From an uncultured Bacteroides sp. (GTDB lineage Bacteria > Bacteroidota > Bacteroidia > Cytophagales > Cyclobacteriaceae): a stretch of DNA of 64,000 nucleotides. The notes beneath the pieces were generated by a model that worked only from the letters and a program-made list of their open reading frames with translations, made no database searches and was not told the DNA's origin. Both the position numbers and the translations under genes were made by a program. The stretch is from assembly GCA_902168185.1 (NCBI GenBank), contig CABHOV010000046.1, positions 620,001-684,000 of the forward strand, written 5' to 3'. Below, one piece after another: positions 1 to 8,669 of the stretch. The stretch's first letter is position 1; each line of letters starts with the position of its first letter.

Positions 1-542
1 TGAATCTGGGCCGGCTCCCAACAGCCGTTCTTAAATTCATGCCCGGCAGTATATACCTGTACAGGCGATGACCAGTGTTTGCCGCCATCGTCACTACGTT
101 TTACCTGTATAGCAAATCGTTTGTCAGGATTTGTGTTATTACCAGTAGGCCGCAGGTTGTATGAGACCAGTATACTTTGATTCTGCAATTGCAGAACTTC
201 AGGCACGGCACGTGCTATATCATTTTCACGCGCGGCAATCATCACAGGTTCACTCCAGTGTTCACCACCATCGTTGCTGGTTACGGCTTGTGTGTTACCA
301 TCACTTTCGAAAACACAGAAAAGCGTACCATCGTGGAGTTTAATCATGCGTGCATAGCCCGCGTAACCGGCTTCTGCAGGAGACACTTGACGGAGCGTTT
401 TATAGTCCCACGCAATGCGTATACCATCCACCGGTTCTTCCGACTCTATAGTCCTCGGTTCGGCATGGTCTTCGTTCTTACAACTGCTTACGATCAAAAA
501 AATAAAAGCGATCGTATGAATTCGCTTTACGACTTCATCCAT
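1..542 (-). CDS. BNR-repeat (sialidase-like) lipoprotein, C-terminus beyond window
   Basis: The reading frame opens at ATG 542 and runs off the left edge without a stop, so only the first 180 residues are visible. The N-terminus is a short lipoprotein signal with the lipobox LIVSSC. Two Asp-box (BNR) motifs of the S-x-D-x-G-x-x-W type can be read, SNDGGEHW and SDDGGKHW, which is typical of six-bladed propeller sialidase-like hydrolases. The catalytic residues are not in the visible part, so activity on sialic acid is not shown; many Bacteroidota members of this fold act on other glycans. It is the last visible gene of the SusCD locus and lies 66 bp after susD, behind a hairpin. A surface or periplasmic glycan-processing role is inferred. 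Confidence 0.8.
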   Translation of the reverse strand, partial: MDEVVKRIHTIAFIFLIVSSCKNEDHAEPRTIESEEPVDGIRIAWDYKTLRQVSPAEAGYAGYARMIKLHDGTLFCVFESDGNTQAVTSNDGGEHWSEPVMIAARENDIARAVPEVLQLQNQSILVSYNLRPTGNNTNPDKRFAIQVKRSDDGGKHWSSPVQVYTAGHEFKNGCWEPAQI

Positions 543-570
543 AAAGATTAGCAAAGTAAATGAAGATGAA

Positions 571-600
571 AGGGAAGCACGATCTATAGTGTGCTTCCCT
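571..600 (-). terminator. Hairpin after susD
   Basis: Perfect 10-bp inverted repeat AGGGAAGCAC / GTGCTTCCCT with a 10-nt loop, just after the susD stop and before the BNR gene. On the minus strand the stem is followed by a moderately T-rich stretch. It may be a partial terminator that lowers expression of the BNR gene relative to susCD. Confidence 0.6.
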
Positions 601-608
601 TCAATCCA

Positions 609-2141
609 TTAATAAGGTGTATTCTGATTGAGGTTTGTATTATTCTCCACCTCGATTTGAGGAAGCGGCAAACGATGATGTTTACCCAGCACAAAATTAT
701 TGAAGTCAGGATCACGTGTCTTCAACTCATTTATACCTTCCTGCGATGTAAGATCACCCCAGCGTTTCAAATCCATCCAGCGTACGCTCTCGCCTGCAAG
801 CTCCAGTACACGTTCTGTTTTCAATCGGTCAAGGAATTTATCATGATCTGTTCCGATCTCAGGATACGCTTCTTCAAGCGGAGCCATGTTTGCACGGGCA
901 CGCACTATATTTACATATTGGTATGCATCGGCTGTGGCGCTAAGTTCATTCAGTACTTCTGCATAGAGCAAGAGTATATCTGCATAGCGAATGACACGCT
1001 GATTTATCTGTGAATAGTAATCTTCATTGGTGCGATAGTAATCACGCTGATATTTTCTGAACCAAGCTTCATCCGCTCCCCACTCCCAACTTCTGCCATA
1101 CGTCTTGTCTCCGAAATCCGCCTCGAGCGAACTATAAAATAGTGTGTGACGTAAACGCTCATCTATATCTCCATTGACATCAGATTCATTCTTGAATTCA
1201 CTTACCAACCAGATGCGTGCCTGTCCATCAGACCATCCTATACTTCGGGGGGCAAAGAATTGTGCACGGGTATTCCCCATCGAAGCATTAGGGTCGTCTG
1301 CATCGCCACCTTTGTTTACATCCGAAAACTGAATCTCAAAAACTGACTCAATGTTATTCTCATTGGTATGCGTGAAGTTGTCCTTATAGTTCGGCACAAG
1401 CCCATAAAATCCTTTACCTTCTCCAATAACCAGATAGTCCAATGCAGCTTTTGCTTCAGGCCATTCATGTTGTTGCATGTGTGCTTTTCCAAGCAACGCC
1501 AATGCAGCGCCTTTCGTGGGTCTTCCTACTTCACCACTTGTTTCCCATTTGCCGGGTAACACTTGTGATGCTTCGGTAAGATCCTTTTCAACCTGTGCCC
1601 ATACTTCTGCCTGTGTATTTTGTACCGGCAGATCATCGGGCTCGGATGGCTCCAATACCAATGGAACATCTTCCCATAATATAGCCATGTTGAAATAATA
1701 AAACGCGCGCAGAAATTTCGCCTGTGCGAGGATGCGCTCTTTTTTCGTTGCGTCAAATTCAATCAGCGGAACATTCGCCAACACCTGATTACAACGAAAC
1801 ACAGCTTTATAGTGATCACGCCAGCTGTTATTATTCCCCTCCCAAAAATTATAGTTTACATATTGAAAACGCGTCCAGTCGGCAAGCTCTGTCCAAGGAC
1901 TATTGCTAAAACCTTCGTCGGAGGTGAGATCATACCGGAAGTACATCCAGCGTGACCATGAACCTGTTTTATAGAACATCGCATACGCGGCATTCAATCC
2001 GTTCTGAGCATCTTGTTCTGTTTTCCAAAACTCTGTAACCGTTAGCGAGTTCGGATTTTTCTGATCCAATAGATCTTCGCTGCAGGATGCTGCCACCCCT
2101 AGTATTGCGAACAGTGAAAGGATATATATACTCTTTTTCAT
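609..2141 (-). CDS. RagB/SusD family nutrient-uptake outer membrane lipoprotein
   Basis: This is the 510-residue surface glycan-binding lipoprotein that caps the SusC transporter. The signal peptide ends in the lipobox GVAASC, followed by SEDLLDQ, the usual SusD start. The middle contains the helical TPR-like scaffold (for example AKFLRAFYYFNMAILWED) and the C-terminal part has the family signature RYADILLLYAEVLNE and the RWMDLKRWGD motif. Length fits the family. It lies 18 bp downstream of susC in the same operon. The ligand cannot be read from the sequence. The neighbouring BNR lipoprotein and LacI-type regulator suggest a host- or plant-type oligosaccharide, but that is inference. Confidence 0.95.
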   Translation of the reverse strand: MKKSIYILSLFAILGVAASCSEDLLDQKNPNSLTVTEFWKTEQDAQNGLNAAYAMFYKTGSWSRWMYFRYDLTSDEGFSNSPWTELADWTRFQYVNYNFWEGNNNSWRDHYKAVFRCNQVLANVPLIEFDATKKERILAQAKFLRAFYYFNMAILWEDVPLVLEPSEPDDLPVQNTQAEVWAQVEKDLTEASQVLPGKWETSGEVGRPTKGAALALLGKAHMQQHEWPEAKAALDYLVIGEGKGFYGLVPNYKDNFTHTNENNIESVFEIQFSDVNKGGDADDPNASMGNTRAQFFAPRSIGWSDGQARIWLVSEFKNESDVNGDIDERLRHTLFYSSLEADFGDKTYGRSWEWGADEAWFRKYQRDYYRTNEDYYSQINQRVIRYADILLLYAEVLNELSATADAYQYVNIVRARANMAPLEEAYPEIGTDHDKFLDRLKTERVLELAGESVRWMDLKRWGDLTSQEGINELKTRDPDFNNFVLGKHHRLPLPQIEVENNTNLNQNTPY

Positions 2142-2159
2142 AGCCGTTGCATTCAGTAA

Positions 2160-5100
2160 TTAAAATGTGAATTGTAAGCCCAGTGATACCGTTCTCACAT
2201 TGGGAAAAACACCAAAGTCATAACCTTTCTCATAGATCGTAGGACCATTGAATTCAGGATCGAGTCCTTTATACTTGGTAAACGTGAGCAGGTTCTGTCC
2301 GGAGATAGAAACCTTTGCAGACTCTATTCCGATTTTGCTGATGAGCGCAGTAGGCAACGTATAGGCTATGCTCACAAACTTCAGGCGTGTAAAGCTTCCG
2401 CTTTCGAGCCAGCGATCTATATCTCCGCGTGAGTTGAGTGTAGAGGCATATAGCGCGCGCGGTACATCCGTATTGGGGTTCTCCTCCGTCCACGGCTGAA
2501 TGCCTGCACGGTAGTTTGAGTTATCGTCAAAGCGATCCATTACACTGCGCGGACCGTTGAATATTTTTGCTCCGTACGATCCAAACCACGTCATAGTAAA
2601 TTCTATACCTTTATAAGACGCTCCCAGGTTCAAGCCTAACTCTATATCCGGCCACGGGCTTCCCACTACTACTTTATCTTCGTTGTTTATCGTTCCGTTG
2701 TCATCGGTATCTTTAAAGCGGATGTCACCAGGTTTTGCATCCGGCTGTATAACGGTGCCGGTGCTGTTCCTATAGTTTTGTACTTCTTCCAGATTTTGAA
2801 ACAAGCCATCCGTTTCCAATACATACCACATCCCAATGGGCTGTCCTATTTCTGTACGCGTGTTGCCTACATATATATCTGTTCTGCCGTAACCTAAATC
2901 TTTCACTTTGTTGTTGATCGTAGTGAGGTTAGCTGTTACAAAGTAATTTAGTGGACGAGCGCTTTCACGATACGTCACAGAGAACTCGAAGCCTTTGTTT
3001 TGCAAGGATGCAGCATTCACTACCGGGTTGCCGCCATCATTACCGGTGGTCATCGCGATGGGCATTTGCGTGAGTACATCTTTCGTATCCGATATATAGT
3101 ATTCGGCAGTAACGCTGATTTTATCATTCAGAAAAGCTCCATCTATACCGAAGTTCTTTTGTGTAACGGTTTCCCATTTCAAATCAGTGTTCACTAGTTT
3201 TACTTGTGTAGCGCCTGTTTCAGTATGCTGATCATTACCAAAAGCAACGGACGAGAATGTATTGACTACGGGTTGATAATCATATGGACCAATGTTACTG
3301 CTTCCCAACGTTCCATAGTTTGCACGTATTTTCAGATCGGAGATCCAGGACACCTTGAAGAAATTCTCCTGGCTGATTCTCCACGCTGCAGATATAGAGG
3401 GATAGCTGTTCCAGCGATTTGCTTTACTCAAGCGTGAGCTTCCATCTCTTCGCACCACCGCACTGAATAAATATTTATCATCATAGTCATACGTGAGTCG
3501 CCCGAGGTAGGATAGCAGTACCGTTGTATTCGCATACCCACCGGCTTGTGGGTCGGTAACTCCGGCATCTAGTACAGAGTAATATGCGCCACTTGAATTT
3601 GAGATCAGGTTTCGCTTTGTTCCCCAGATCTGTCCATAATTATCTTTTTGAAAAGTTTGTCCTGCCAATATATTCAGACTATGCTTCCCGAATTCTTTAT
3701 CGAAGGTCAGCGTATTTTCTACCAGCGCCATATAGGAGCGCGCACGATTTTCATTGGCGATGGATGGATCTGCAGGTTGATTTAAAGTCCAGTTACCAAC
3801 CTTGCGCAGATACCTGTAATTATCACTGCTGGTTTCATAACCGAGGTTGATCCTATATTTCAAATATGGACGCAGCTTTAACTCCGACCATACATTTCCA
3901 CGTACCCGGAAATTCTCGTTGGTGCGATCTTCCAAATCCGCGATAGCGATCGGGTTTGTTCCAAACGTACGAGCCTTGGCTTCATCACCATAACCGTATC
4001 CTCCGGGATGACTCGCATCGTATACCGGTATCGTTGGGAGCAGGCGTACTACATCTAATATAGGGTTGCCCGACATCTCATCGGCTTTTGCATTACTGAT
4101 GGCTATATTTTCACCAATGCTAAATATACCTTTGGAAGCTTGTGTGTTAACGCGGAAACTCAGTCGCTCGAACGCGGTACTGATCACTGTTCCTTTATTG
4201 CTGAAATAATTTCCGGATACCAGGTAACTACCATTTTTACCACCACCGGAAAAACTTAAATTATAGTCTTGGATAGAGCCCGTCTGAAATGTTTCATCCT
4301 GCCAATCGGTATCAACAGAAAGATCAAGGTTCTGACGAGTCTTCCCTGCATTATCATACGCCATATAGTTCAATCGCGAGAACTCTTCGGTGCCGGCAAG
4401 ATCATAACGTGGTATAGTTTGAACACCGGTCTTTCCGGAGAACTCAACTTTCATCGGTCCCTCCTTTCCTTTTTTCGTAGTGATGATGATAACACCGTTG
4501 GCAGCACGTGATCCATATATAGCCGCCGCGGATGCATCTTTTAGAATTTGTATAGACTCTATATCATTCGGATTGAAATCGCGATTGGCAGTTGATACCA
4601 ACCCATCGATAACATATAGCGGGTTCGCTCCGTTGAAACTTTTCAAACCACGAATCTGTACTTGTGCTTCCGAACCGGGTTGTCCTCCTCCACGAATGTT
4701 AACACCGGTAGCCAAGCCTTGCATCGCTTCGGCAATGGTTGTGGCTTGTCGTTGTTGTACAGCTTTCGAATCTACAATGGAAACAGCACCGGTGAGATCT
4801 TTCTTTTCCTGTTCACCATACCCGATCACTACGATCTCCTGCATGGTGGTGACATCCTGAATCAATTGTATACTCAGTGAAGTTTGTGATCCTACCGTAA
4901 CTTCCTGCGAGGTATAGCCTATAAATGAAAAGACGAGCACACTGTTTTCGTCCTGAACCTGCATGGTAAATTCCCCGTTCGCATCGGAAGAAGTTCCATT
5001 CGCCGTCCCTTTCTCTAGTATATTTACACCGGGTAACGGATCACCGGCATCATCTTTTATAGTTCCTCGTATCGGTATAGCAACCTGTACGGCTTTAACG

Positions 5101-5462
5101 ATCCGCGCTTCTTTGGTAGTAACCGAAATGGTTTTGTTGATGCGCTTGAATTCGATAGACGCTTGTGCGGAAAGATCTTCCAGCACCTGCCGAAGCGAAA
5201 CATTTTTATAGTGCAAGTCGAATGATTTATCGACCGATCCCAACTGTGCGGAGTACGCGAACACGAATCGTGTTTTCTCTTCCAACGCTTTAAACACAGT
5301 AGTAAGCGAAGCGTCATCCAGCGAAAGCGAGACTTTTACCTTGTCCAGGCTCTGGCTGTTGGTGGACGCTGCAAAGCCCAGATTCATACAAATTACCTGT
5401 ATGATAAAAAGGCGCAATGTGTACTTCGATATAAGCATGAACAGCTTACGTAAAAATTTCAT
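2160..5462 (-). CDS. SusC/RagA family TonB-linked outer membrane receptor with STN domain
   Basis: An 1100-residue TonB-dependent transporter that imports glycans bound by SusD. After the signal sequence there is an STN (secretin/TonB short N-terminal) domain at about 45-110. A carboxypeptidase-D regulatory-like domain (about 128-210) follows, with the DPLPGVNILEKGT motif. The plug domain (about 215-330) carries the hallmarks VVIGYG and PLYVIDG. A beta-barrel ends in a terminal phenylalanine (QFTF). The STN domain marks it as a transducer that can signal to FecR, which is encoded just upstream together with an ECF sigma factor. The 148-bp leader after fecR contains two stem-loops, so the gene probably has its own sigma-dependent promoter or a regulated leader. 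Confidence 0.96.
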   Translation of the reverse strand: MKFLRKLFMLISKYTLRLFIIQVICMNLGFAASTNSQSLDKVKVSLSLDDASLTTVFKALEEKTRFVFAYSAQLGSVDKSFDLHYKNVSLRQVLEDLSAQASIEFKRINKTISVTTKEARIVKAVQVAIPIRGTIKDDAGDPLPGVNILEKGTANGTSSDANGEFTMQVQDENSVLVFSFIGYTSQEVTVGSQTSLSIQLIQDVTTMQEIVVIGYGEQEKKDLTGAVSIVDSKAVQQRQATTIAEAMQGLATGVNIRGGGQPGSEAQVQIRGLKSFNGANPLYVIDGLVSTANRDFNPNDIESIQILKDASAAAIYGSRAANGVIIITTKKGKEGPMKVEFSGKTGVQTIPRYDLAGTEEFSRLNYMAYDNAGKTRQNLDLSVDTDWQDETFQTGSIQDYNLSFSGGGKNGSYLVSGNYFSNKGTVISTAFERLSFRVNTQASKGIFSIGENIAISNAKADEMSGNPILDVVRLLPTIPVYDASHPGGYGYGDEAKARTFGTNPIAIADLEDRTNENFRVRGNVWSELKLRPYLKYRINLGYETSSDNYRYLRKVGNWTLNQPADPSIANENRARSYMALVENTLTFDKEFGKHSLNILAGQTFQKDNYGQIWGTKRNLISNSSGAYYSVLDAGVTDPQAGGYANTTVLLSYLGRLTYDYDDKYLFSAVVRRDGSSRLSKANRWNSYPSISAAWRISQENFFKVSWISDLKIRANYGTLGSSNIGPYDYQPVVNTFSSVAFGNDQHTETGATQVKLVNTDLKWETVTQKNFGIDGAFLNDKISVTAEYYISDTKDVLTQMPIAMTTGNDGGNPVVNAASLQNKGFEFSVTYRESARPLNYFVTANLTTINNKVKDLGYGRTDIYVGNTRTEIGQPIGMWYVLETDGLFQNLEEVQNYRNSTGTVIQPDAKPGDIRFKDTDDNGTINNEDKVVVGSPWPDIELGLNLGASYKGIEFTMTWFGSYGAKIFNGPRSVMDRFDDNSNYRAGIQPWTEENPNTDVPRALYASTLNSRGDIDRWLESGSFTRLKFVSIAYTLPTALISKIGIESAKVSISGQNLLTFTKYKGLDPEFNGPTIYEKGYDFGVFPNVRTVSLGLQFTF

Positions 5463-5504
5463 AGGTTTGTTATGGTTTGAGTTTTATCACTAATTCTCAG
5501 GCTG

Positions 5505-5546
5505 TAGTCCGGGCAACCATCGGCCAAAATGTTTGTACCCGGACTA
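5505..5546 (-). promoter_or_regulatory. Inverted repeat in the fecR-susC intergenic leader
   Basis: Perfect 9-bp arms TAGTCCGGG and CCCGGACTA separated by 24 nt lie between the fecR stop and the susC start. There is no T-run after it on the minus strand, so a simple terminator is unlikely. It could be a leader structure or a regulator site. Confidence 0.45.
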
Positions 5547-5554
5547 TCTTTTAC

Positions 5555-5571
5555 TCTCAACTGTGTTGAGA
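5555..5571 (-). promoter_or_regulatory. Short stem-loop after fecR
   Basis: TCTCAAC-tgt-GTTGAGA forms a 7-bp stem with a 3-nt loop, 40 bp after the fecR stop and just upstream of the longer inverted repeat at 5505-5546. It may partly block read-through from fecR. No clear U-tract follows. Confidence 0.4.
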
Positions 5572-5610
5572 TCCTGAATATCTACGGAGGATTCAATCTG
5601 ATCTTTTCGG

Positions 5611-6621
5611 TCATATATTGTTTTGTTTGGGTTTCATGTTGCATCCGTTGCCCTGCATCACCACGGTGTTTCCTTTTTGTGTGCAGGTTATCTTGAGCAT
5701 ATACTCCATACTTTTCAAAATATTCGGCAGCGTTTCTTTTTGATAGGTGGCGTTGATCACGCAATTACCCAGTGCAGGGTCTTGAAAAGTTATATCTACA
5801 TTATACCACTGCTCGAGCAAAGCGGCTGCCTCGCGCACGGTGATGTTGTTGAAGTGAAGGATGTTGTCTTTCCAATCTATATAGTAGGATACGTCTACTT
5901 TTTTTGTAACAATGGCTTCGTTATTTCCGCTGACGATAGCTTGCTGATTGGGCGTGAGAATAACTGCATGTACCTGTTTGGTATAAAGGCCTGAACCTAC
6001 ATTTACCTTTCCTTCTACCAGGGTTATCTCTGTACTTTTATTTGCCGATAATGATCGTACATTAAAAGATGTACCCAACACCGTTGTGTTTGCAGATGCA
6101 GTATGTACTATAAATGGTTTTGACGAATCGTGTGCTACATGAAAGTATGCTTCGCCTTCCAGGTATACTTCGCGCGTTGTACCGGTAAACTGCTGTGGAA
6201 ACCTGAGCTTGCTGTTTGCGTTGAGAACCACTTCACTGCCATCGATCAACTCGATCTTTAATCGTTGTCCGGGTATAGTCTCGGCAGTCTGCTCCTGCAT
6301 TACAAGTACTTCCGGCTTTGCCATCTCCTCCTTCTTTTTATATACCAGGAAATAGAGCATGGTTATACACAACAATACCGTTGCTGCGATAGAGTACCAC
6401 GGTGAGAGTGGAAGTCTGCTGACGGGTTGGCGGTCTTCCAGTTTCCCGGAAAGCTTCATCCATAGCTCGTGTTTGATTTCATCATCTTTCTGCGAGATGC
6501 CCTGTTCTGCTTCCGGGTAAGAGGCAAAGAAATCGTCCAGCAGTTTTTTTTCAGCCGGAGAAGCTGTGCCTTGAATGTAGGCATCCAGCAATTTCTGGAA
6601 TTGGCGTTCGTCTATTTTCAT
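5611..6621 (-). CDS. FecR family anti-sigma factor
   Basis: This 336-residue inner-membrane anti-sigma regulator passes the signal from the STN-domain SusC to the ECF sigma factor. The cytoplasmic N-terminus (about 1-70) resembles other FecR proteins, with the AYIQGTASPAEKKLLDDFF segment. One membrane helix lies near 78-97. The periplasmic FecR domain covers about 115-205, with GQRLKIELIDGSEVVLNANS and EVYLEGEAYFHV. The C-terminal DUF4974-like domain (about 250-320) contains FNNITVREAAALLEQWY. It lies 59 bp downstream of the sigma gene and 148 bp upstream of susC, the standard order in Bacteroidota. Confidence 0.95.
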   Translation of the reverse strand: MKIDERQFQKLLDAYIQGTASPAEKKLLDDFFASYPEAEQGISQKDDEIKHELWMKLSGKLEDRQPVSRLPLSPWYSIAATVLLCITMLYFLVYKKKEEMAKPEVLVMQEQTAETIPGQRLKIELIDGSEVVLNANSKLRFPQQFTGTTREVYLEGEAYFHVAHDSSKPFIVHTASANTTVLGTSFNVRSLSANKSTEITLVEGKVNVGSGLYTKQVHAVILTPNQQAIVSGNNEAIVTKKVDVSYYIDWKDNILHFNNITVREAAALLEQWYNVDITFQDPALGNCVINATYQKETLPNILKSMEYMLKITCTQKGNTVVMQGNGCNMKPKQNNI

Positions 6622-6680
6622 GATCTGTACTATAGTTGCACACGATTGTGTTAGCCCCTATCGTCAGATCAGATTTTTTT

Positions 6681-7253
6681 TCAGGAAGGAAAACTGAGCA
6701 GTACGGAAGCCAGCATCGCGAGTTTATCCAACGAGAGTCGGAGCATGCGAAGTGCTTTTGTTATTTGGTTCTCAACGGTCTTGGGTGAGATGTGCAGTTG
6801 CTCTGCAATTTTCTTATTGGGAAGAAGTTCGTATCGGCTCATGTAAAATATCTCGCGGCATTTTTCCGGAAGAGTCGCGATGCTTTCTTCCAATGCTGTT
6901 TGTAATTCAGCAGCATGAAGTGTTTCCTCTGTTTCGTTTGCCGTGGCAACGAGGTTAATATGTTCGAGATGTTTTTTGGAGATAGCACCAGAGCGTATGT
7001 GCATAAAACATTGCAGCCGTACTGCCTGGTATAGATACGCACCGATGTTGAGTATATTTCGATTGCGTCCTTTTTCCCATAGCGAAATGAGTACATCCTG
7101 CACAATATCCTGTGCCACGGTTTCATCTTCGATTACGCGACAGGCTGCCTGGTAAAGTCGTTTCCAATGGCGATCAAAAAGGATGGAAAAAGCGCGTTGA
7201 TCGCCTTGACATACCCTATCAAATAATTCCTGATCGTCTTTCTTATCAAGCAT
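6681..7253 (-). CDS. RNA polymerase sigma-70 factor, ECF subfamily (Bacteroides type)
   Basis: A 190-residue ECF sigma factor that should direct transcription of the downstream susCD genes once released from FecR. Region 2 is visible at about 10-80 (FDRVCQGDQRAFSILFDRHW, then TVAQDIVQDVLISLWEKG). Region 4 lies at about 120-180, with the helix-turn-helix in NKKIAEQLHISPKTVENQIT. It is first in the operon and divergent from a LacI-type regulator. A consensus-like promoter lies about 100 bp upstream and a LacI-like operator sits inside its spacer, so expression of the whole locus may be gated by that repressor (inference). Confidence 0.95.
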   Translation of the reverse strand: MLDKKDDQELFDRVCQGDQRAFSILFDRHWKRLYQAACRVIEDETVAQDIVQDVLISLWEKGRNRNILNIGAYLYQAVRLQCFMHIRSGAISKKHLEHINLVATANETEETLHAAELQTALEESIATLPEKCREIFYMSRYELLPNKKIAEQLHISPKTVENQITKALRMLRLSLDKLAMLASVLLSFPS

Positions 7254-7359
7254 AGTTTGGGTTTAGGAAAGAAGCCTCTAACCGAATAAAAGCTTCGAAC
7301 TTGCACATGGCGAAATAATTGAATTGTTTCAATTAGGACGCTCACGCGAAATTATATTT

Positions 7360-7390
7360 TAAAAATAACGATTCCGGAAACGTTGTCAAA
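7360..7390 (-). promoter_or_regulatory. Putative promoter of the sigma-fecR-susCD operon
   Basis: On the minus strand TTTG (7390-7387) is followed by exactly 19 nt and then TATTTTTA (7367-7360). This differs from the Bacteroidota consensus TTTG-N19-TAnnTTTG only in the last base. The start site would fall near 7353, giving a leader of about 100 nt for the sigma gene. No transcript data are available. Confidence 0.5.
7375..7388. promoter_or_regulatory. LacI-family operator-like site 1
   Basis: CGGAAACGTTGTCA matches the cre/LacI-family pattern TGWAANCGNTNWCA except at positions 1 and 3, with the central CG at 7381-7382. It lies between the -33 and -7 boxes of the putative sigma promoter. A repressor bound here would block that promoter. 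The protein encoded next door at 7505-8524 is the natural candidate. Confidence 0.5.
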
Positions 7391-7424
7391 CAAGAATTTA
7401 TCCATCATTTCAGAACATTATTCT

Positions 7425-7438
7425 GGAAATCGTTTGCA
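7425..7438. promoter_or_regulatory. LacI-family operator-like site 2
   Basis: Read on the minus strand, TGCAAACGATTTCC matches TGWAANCGNTNWCA except at positions 3 and 14. Its central CG (7431-7432) is 50 bp from that of site 1, close to a whole number of helical turns. It lies just upstream of the lacI-type promoter. Two phased sites would allow looping or joint control of both divergent genes. Confidence 0.45.
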
Positions 7439-7459
7439 TATTACAACACCTTAAGCGGT

Positions 7460-7490
7460 TTTGATATTACCTTATGACCTTGTACTATTG
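7460..7490 (+). promoter_or_regulatory. Putative promoter of the LacI-type regulator gene
   Basis: TTTG at 7460-7463, a 19-nt spacer, then TACTATTG at 7483-7490. This fits the Bacteroidota TTTG-N19-TAnnTTTG promoter with one mismatch. The start codon at 7505 leaves a very short leader of under 10 nt. Confidence 0.55.
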
Positions 7491-7504
7491 AGCCATTTTC
7501 TGAA

Positions 7505-8524
7505 ATGAAAAACCCCCAGGCTACCATTCGCGATCTCGCTCTCAAGCTTAACATTTCTATTTCTACGGTTTCTCGTGCACTTCGAAATGCTCCGGATGTA
7601 AACCCGGAAACTAAAAAAGCTGTGCTCGAACTGGCCAAGCAATTACATTACGAACCAAATCGTGTAGCACAAAGTCTCCGGATCAAAAAGACCAACACCA
7701 TTGGTGTTGTGGTTCCCGAAATCGCGATGCATTTCTTTTCATCTGTGATCAGCGGCATCCAGGAATATTCTGCCAAGCATGATTATAGTATTATGATCTG
7801 TCAGTCGATGGAATCATTGCGCACAGAGAAGTCAAACATTCACATGCTGGTTTCAAATCGTGTGGACGGTTTGCTGATCTCGCTTTCAAGTCAGACAAAA
7901 AATGTAGAACACCTCGAGCACCTCATCGCGAAACAAATTCCAATTGTATTGTTTGATCGTGTTACCAGCGACCTCGATGTTTCCAAGGTGGTGGTGGATG
8001 ATCACAACGGTGCCTTTAAAGGTGTCGAGCACTTGATAAAGACCGGATGTAAACGGATCGCATTTATAGGAGGACCTGATTCACTATATGTGAGCGATCA
8101 GCGCTTACGCGGCTATCGCGATGCTATACGAAACTATAATATAGCGTTTGATGAAGAGCTGGTGATACACTGTAAAGATCTTCACACCGATCCTACCGAA
8201 GCAACGCATAAACTTCTCGATTTACCACAACGACCTGATGCTATATTTTGCATGAACGATCCTGTGGCAATTCTGGCAATGCAGGTGTTAAAAGAAAAAG
8301 GTATACGTATACCGGATGAAATATCATTGGTGGGATTTACAAATGAACCGGTATCGCAGTTCATTGAACCATCGCTTACTACCATCGCACAGCCTGCTTA
8401 CCAGATGGGACAAACGGCTGCTAAACTTTTCATCCAACAACTGGACAACAAGCAAGACTTCAAGCCCATCACGAAAGTGCTGCCTACGGAACTCATTATC
8501 AGAAATACTACGAGGAAACTTTAA
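7505..8524 (+). CDS. LacI family transcriptional regulator
   Basis: A 339-residue sugar-responsive DNA-binding protein. The N-terminal LacI helix-turn-helix (about 4-55) reads TIRDLALKLNISISTVSRAL, with the hinge region VAQSLRIKKTNTIGVVVPE. The rest is a periplasmic-binding-protein-like sensor domain (about 60-335) with typical segments such as FDRVTSDLDVSKVVVDDHNG. Length matches the family. It is divergent from the sigma-fecR-susCD operon with operator-like sites in between, so it most likely senses a sugar from the imported glycan and controls that locus and itself. The effector cannot be deduced. Confidence 0.95.
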   Translation: MKNPQATIRDLALKLNISISTVSRALRNAPDVNPETKKAVLELAKQLHYEPNRVAQSLRIKKTNTIGVVVPEIAMHFFSSVISGIQEYSAKHDYSIMICQSMESLRTEKSNIHMLVSNRVDGLLISLSSQTKNVEHLEHLIAKQIPIVLFDRVTSDLDVSKVVVDDHNGAFKGVEHLIKTGCKRIAFIGGPDSLYVSDQRLRGYRDAIRNYNIAFDEELVIHCKDLHTDPTEATHKLLDLPQRPDAIFCMNDPVAILAMQVLKEKGIRIPDEISLVGFTNEPVSQFIEPSLTTIAQPAYQMGQTAAKLFIQQLDNKQDFKPITKVLPTELIIRNTTRKL

Positions 8525-8572
8525 TGATGCGTTGGTGTGTGCGTGTTGGTATTATGCGACTATAAATTAGCA

Positions 8573-8588
8573 GGGTATAATTATACCC
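8573..8588. promoter_or_regulatory. Perfect 16-bp palindrome between lacI-type gene and HAD gene
   Basis: GGGTATAATTATACCC is a perfect palindrome without a loop, 49 bp after the regulator stop and 82 bp before the HAD gene. The lack of a loop argues against a terminator and for a dimeric regulator site, but no cognate regulator can be named. Confidence 0.4.
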
Positions 8589-8669
8589 GATCTGTAAATA
8601 CTTACTTGTTTTCTTCGCTGTGCGTAATAAAATCGCAATCTTTGATTTATACTTTATCAATATTATAAA

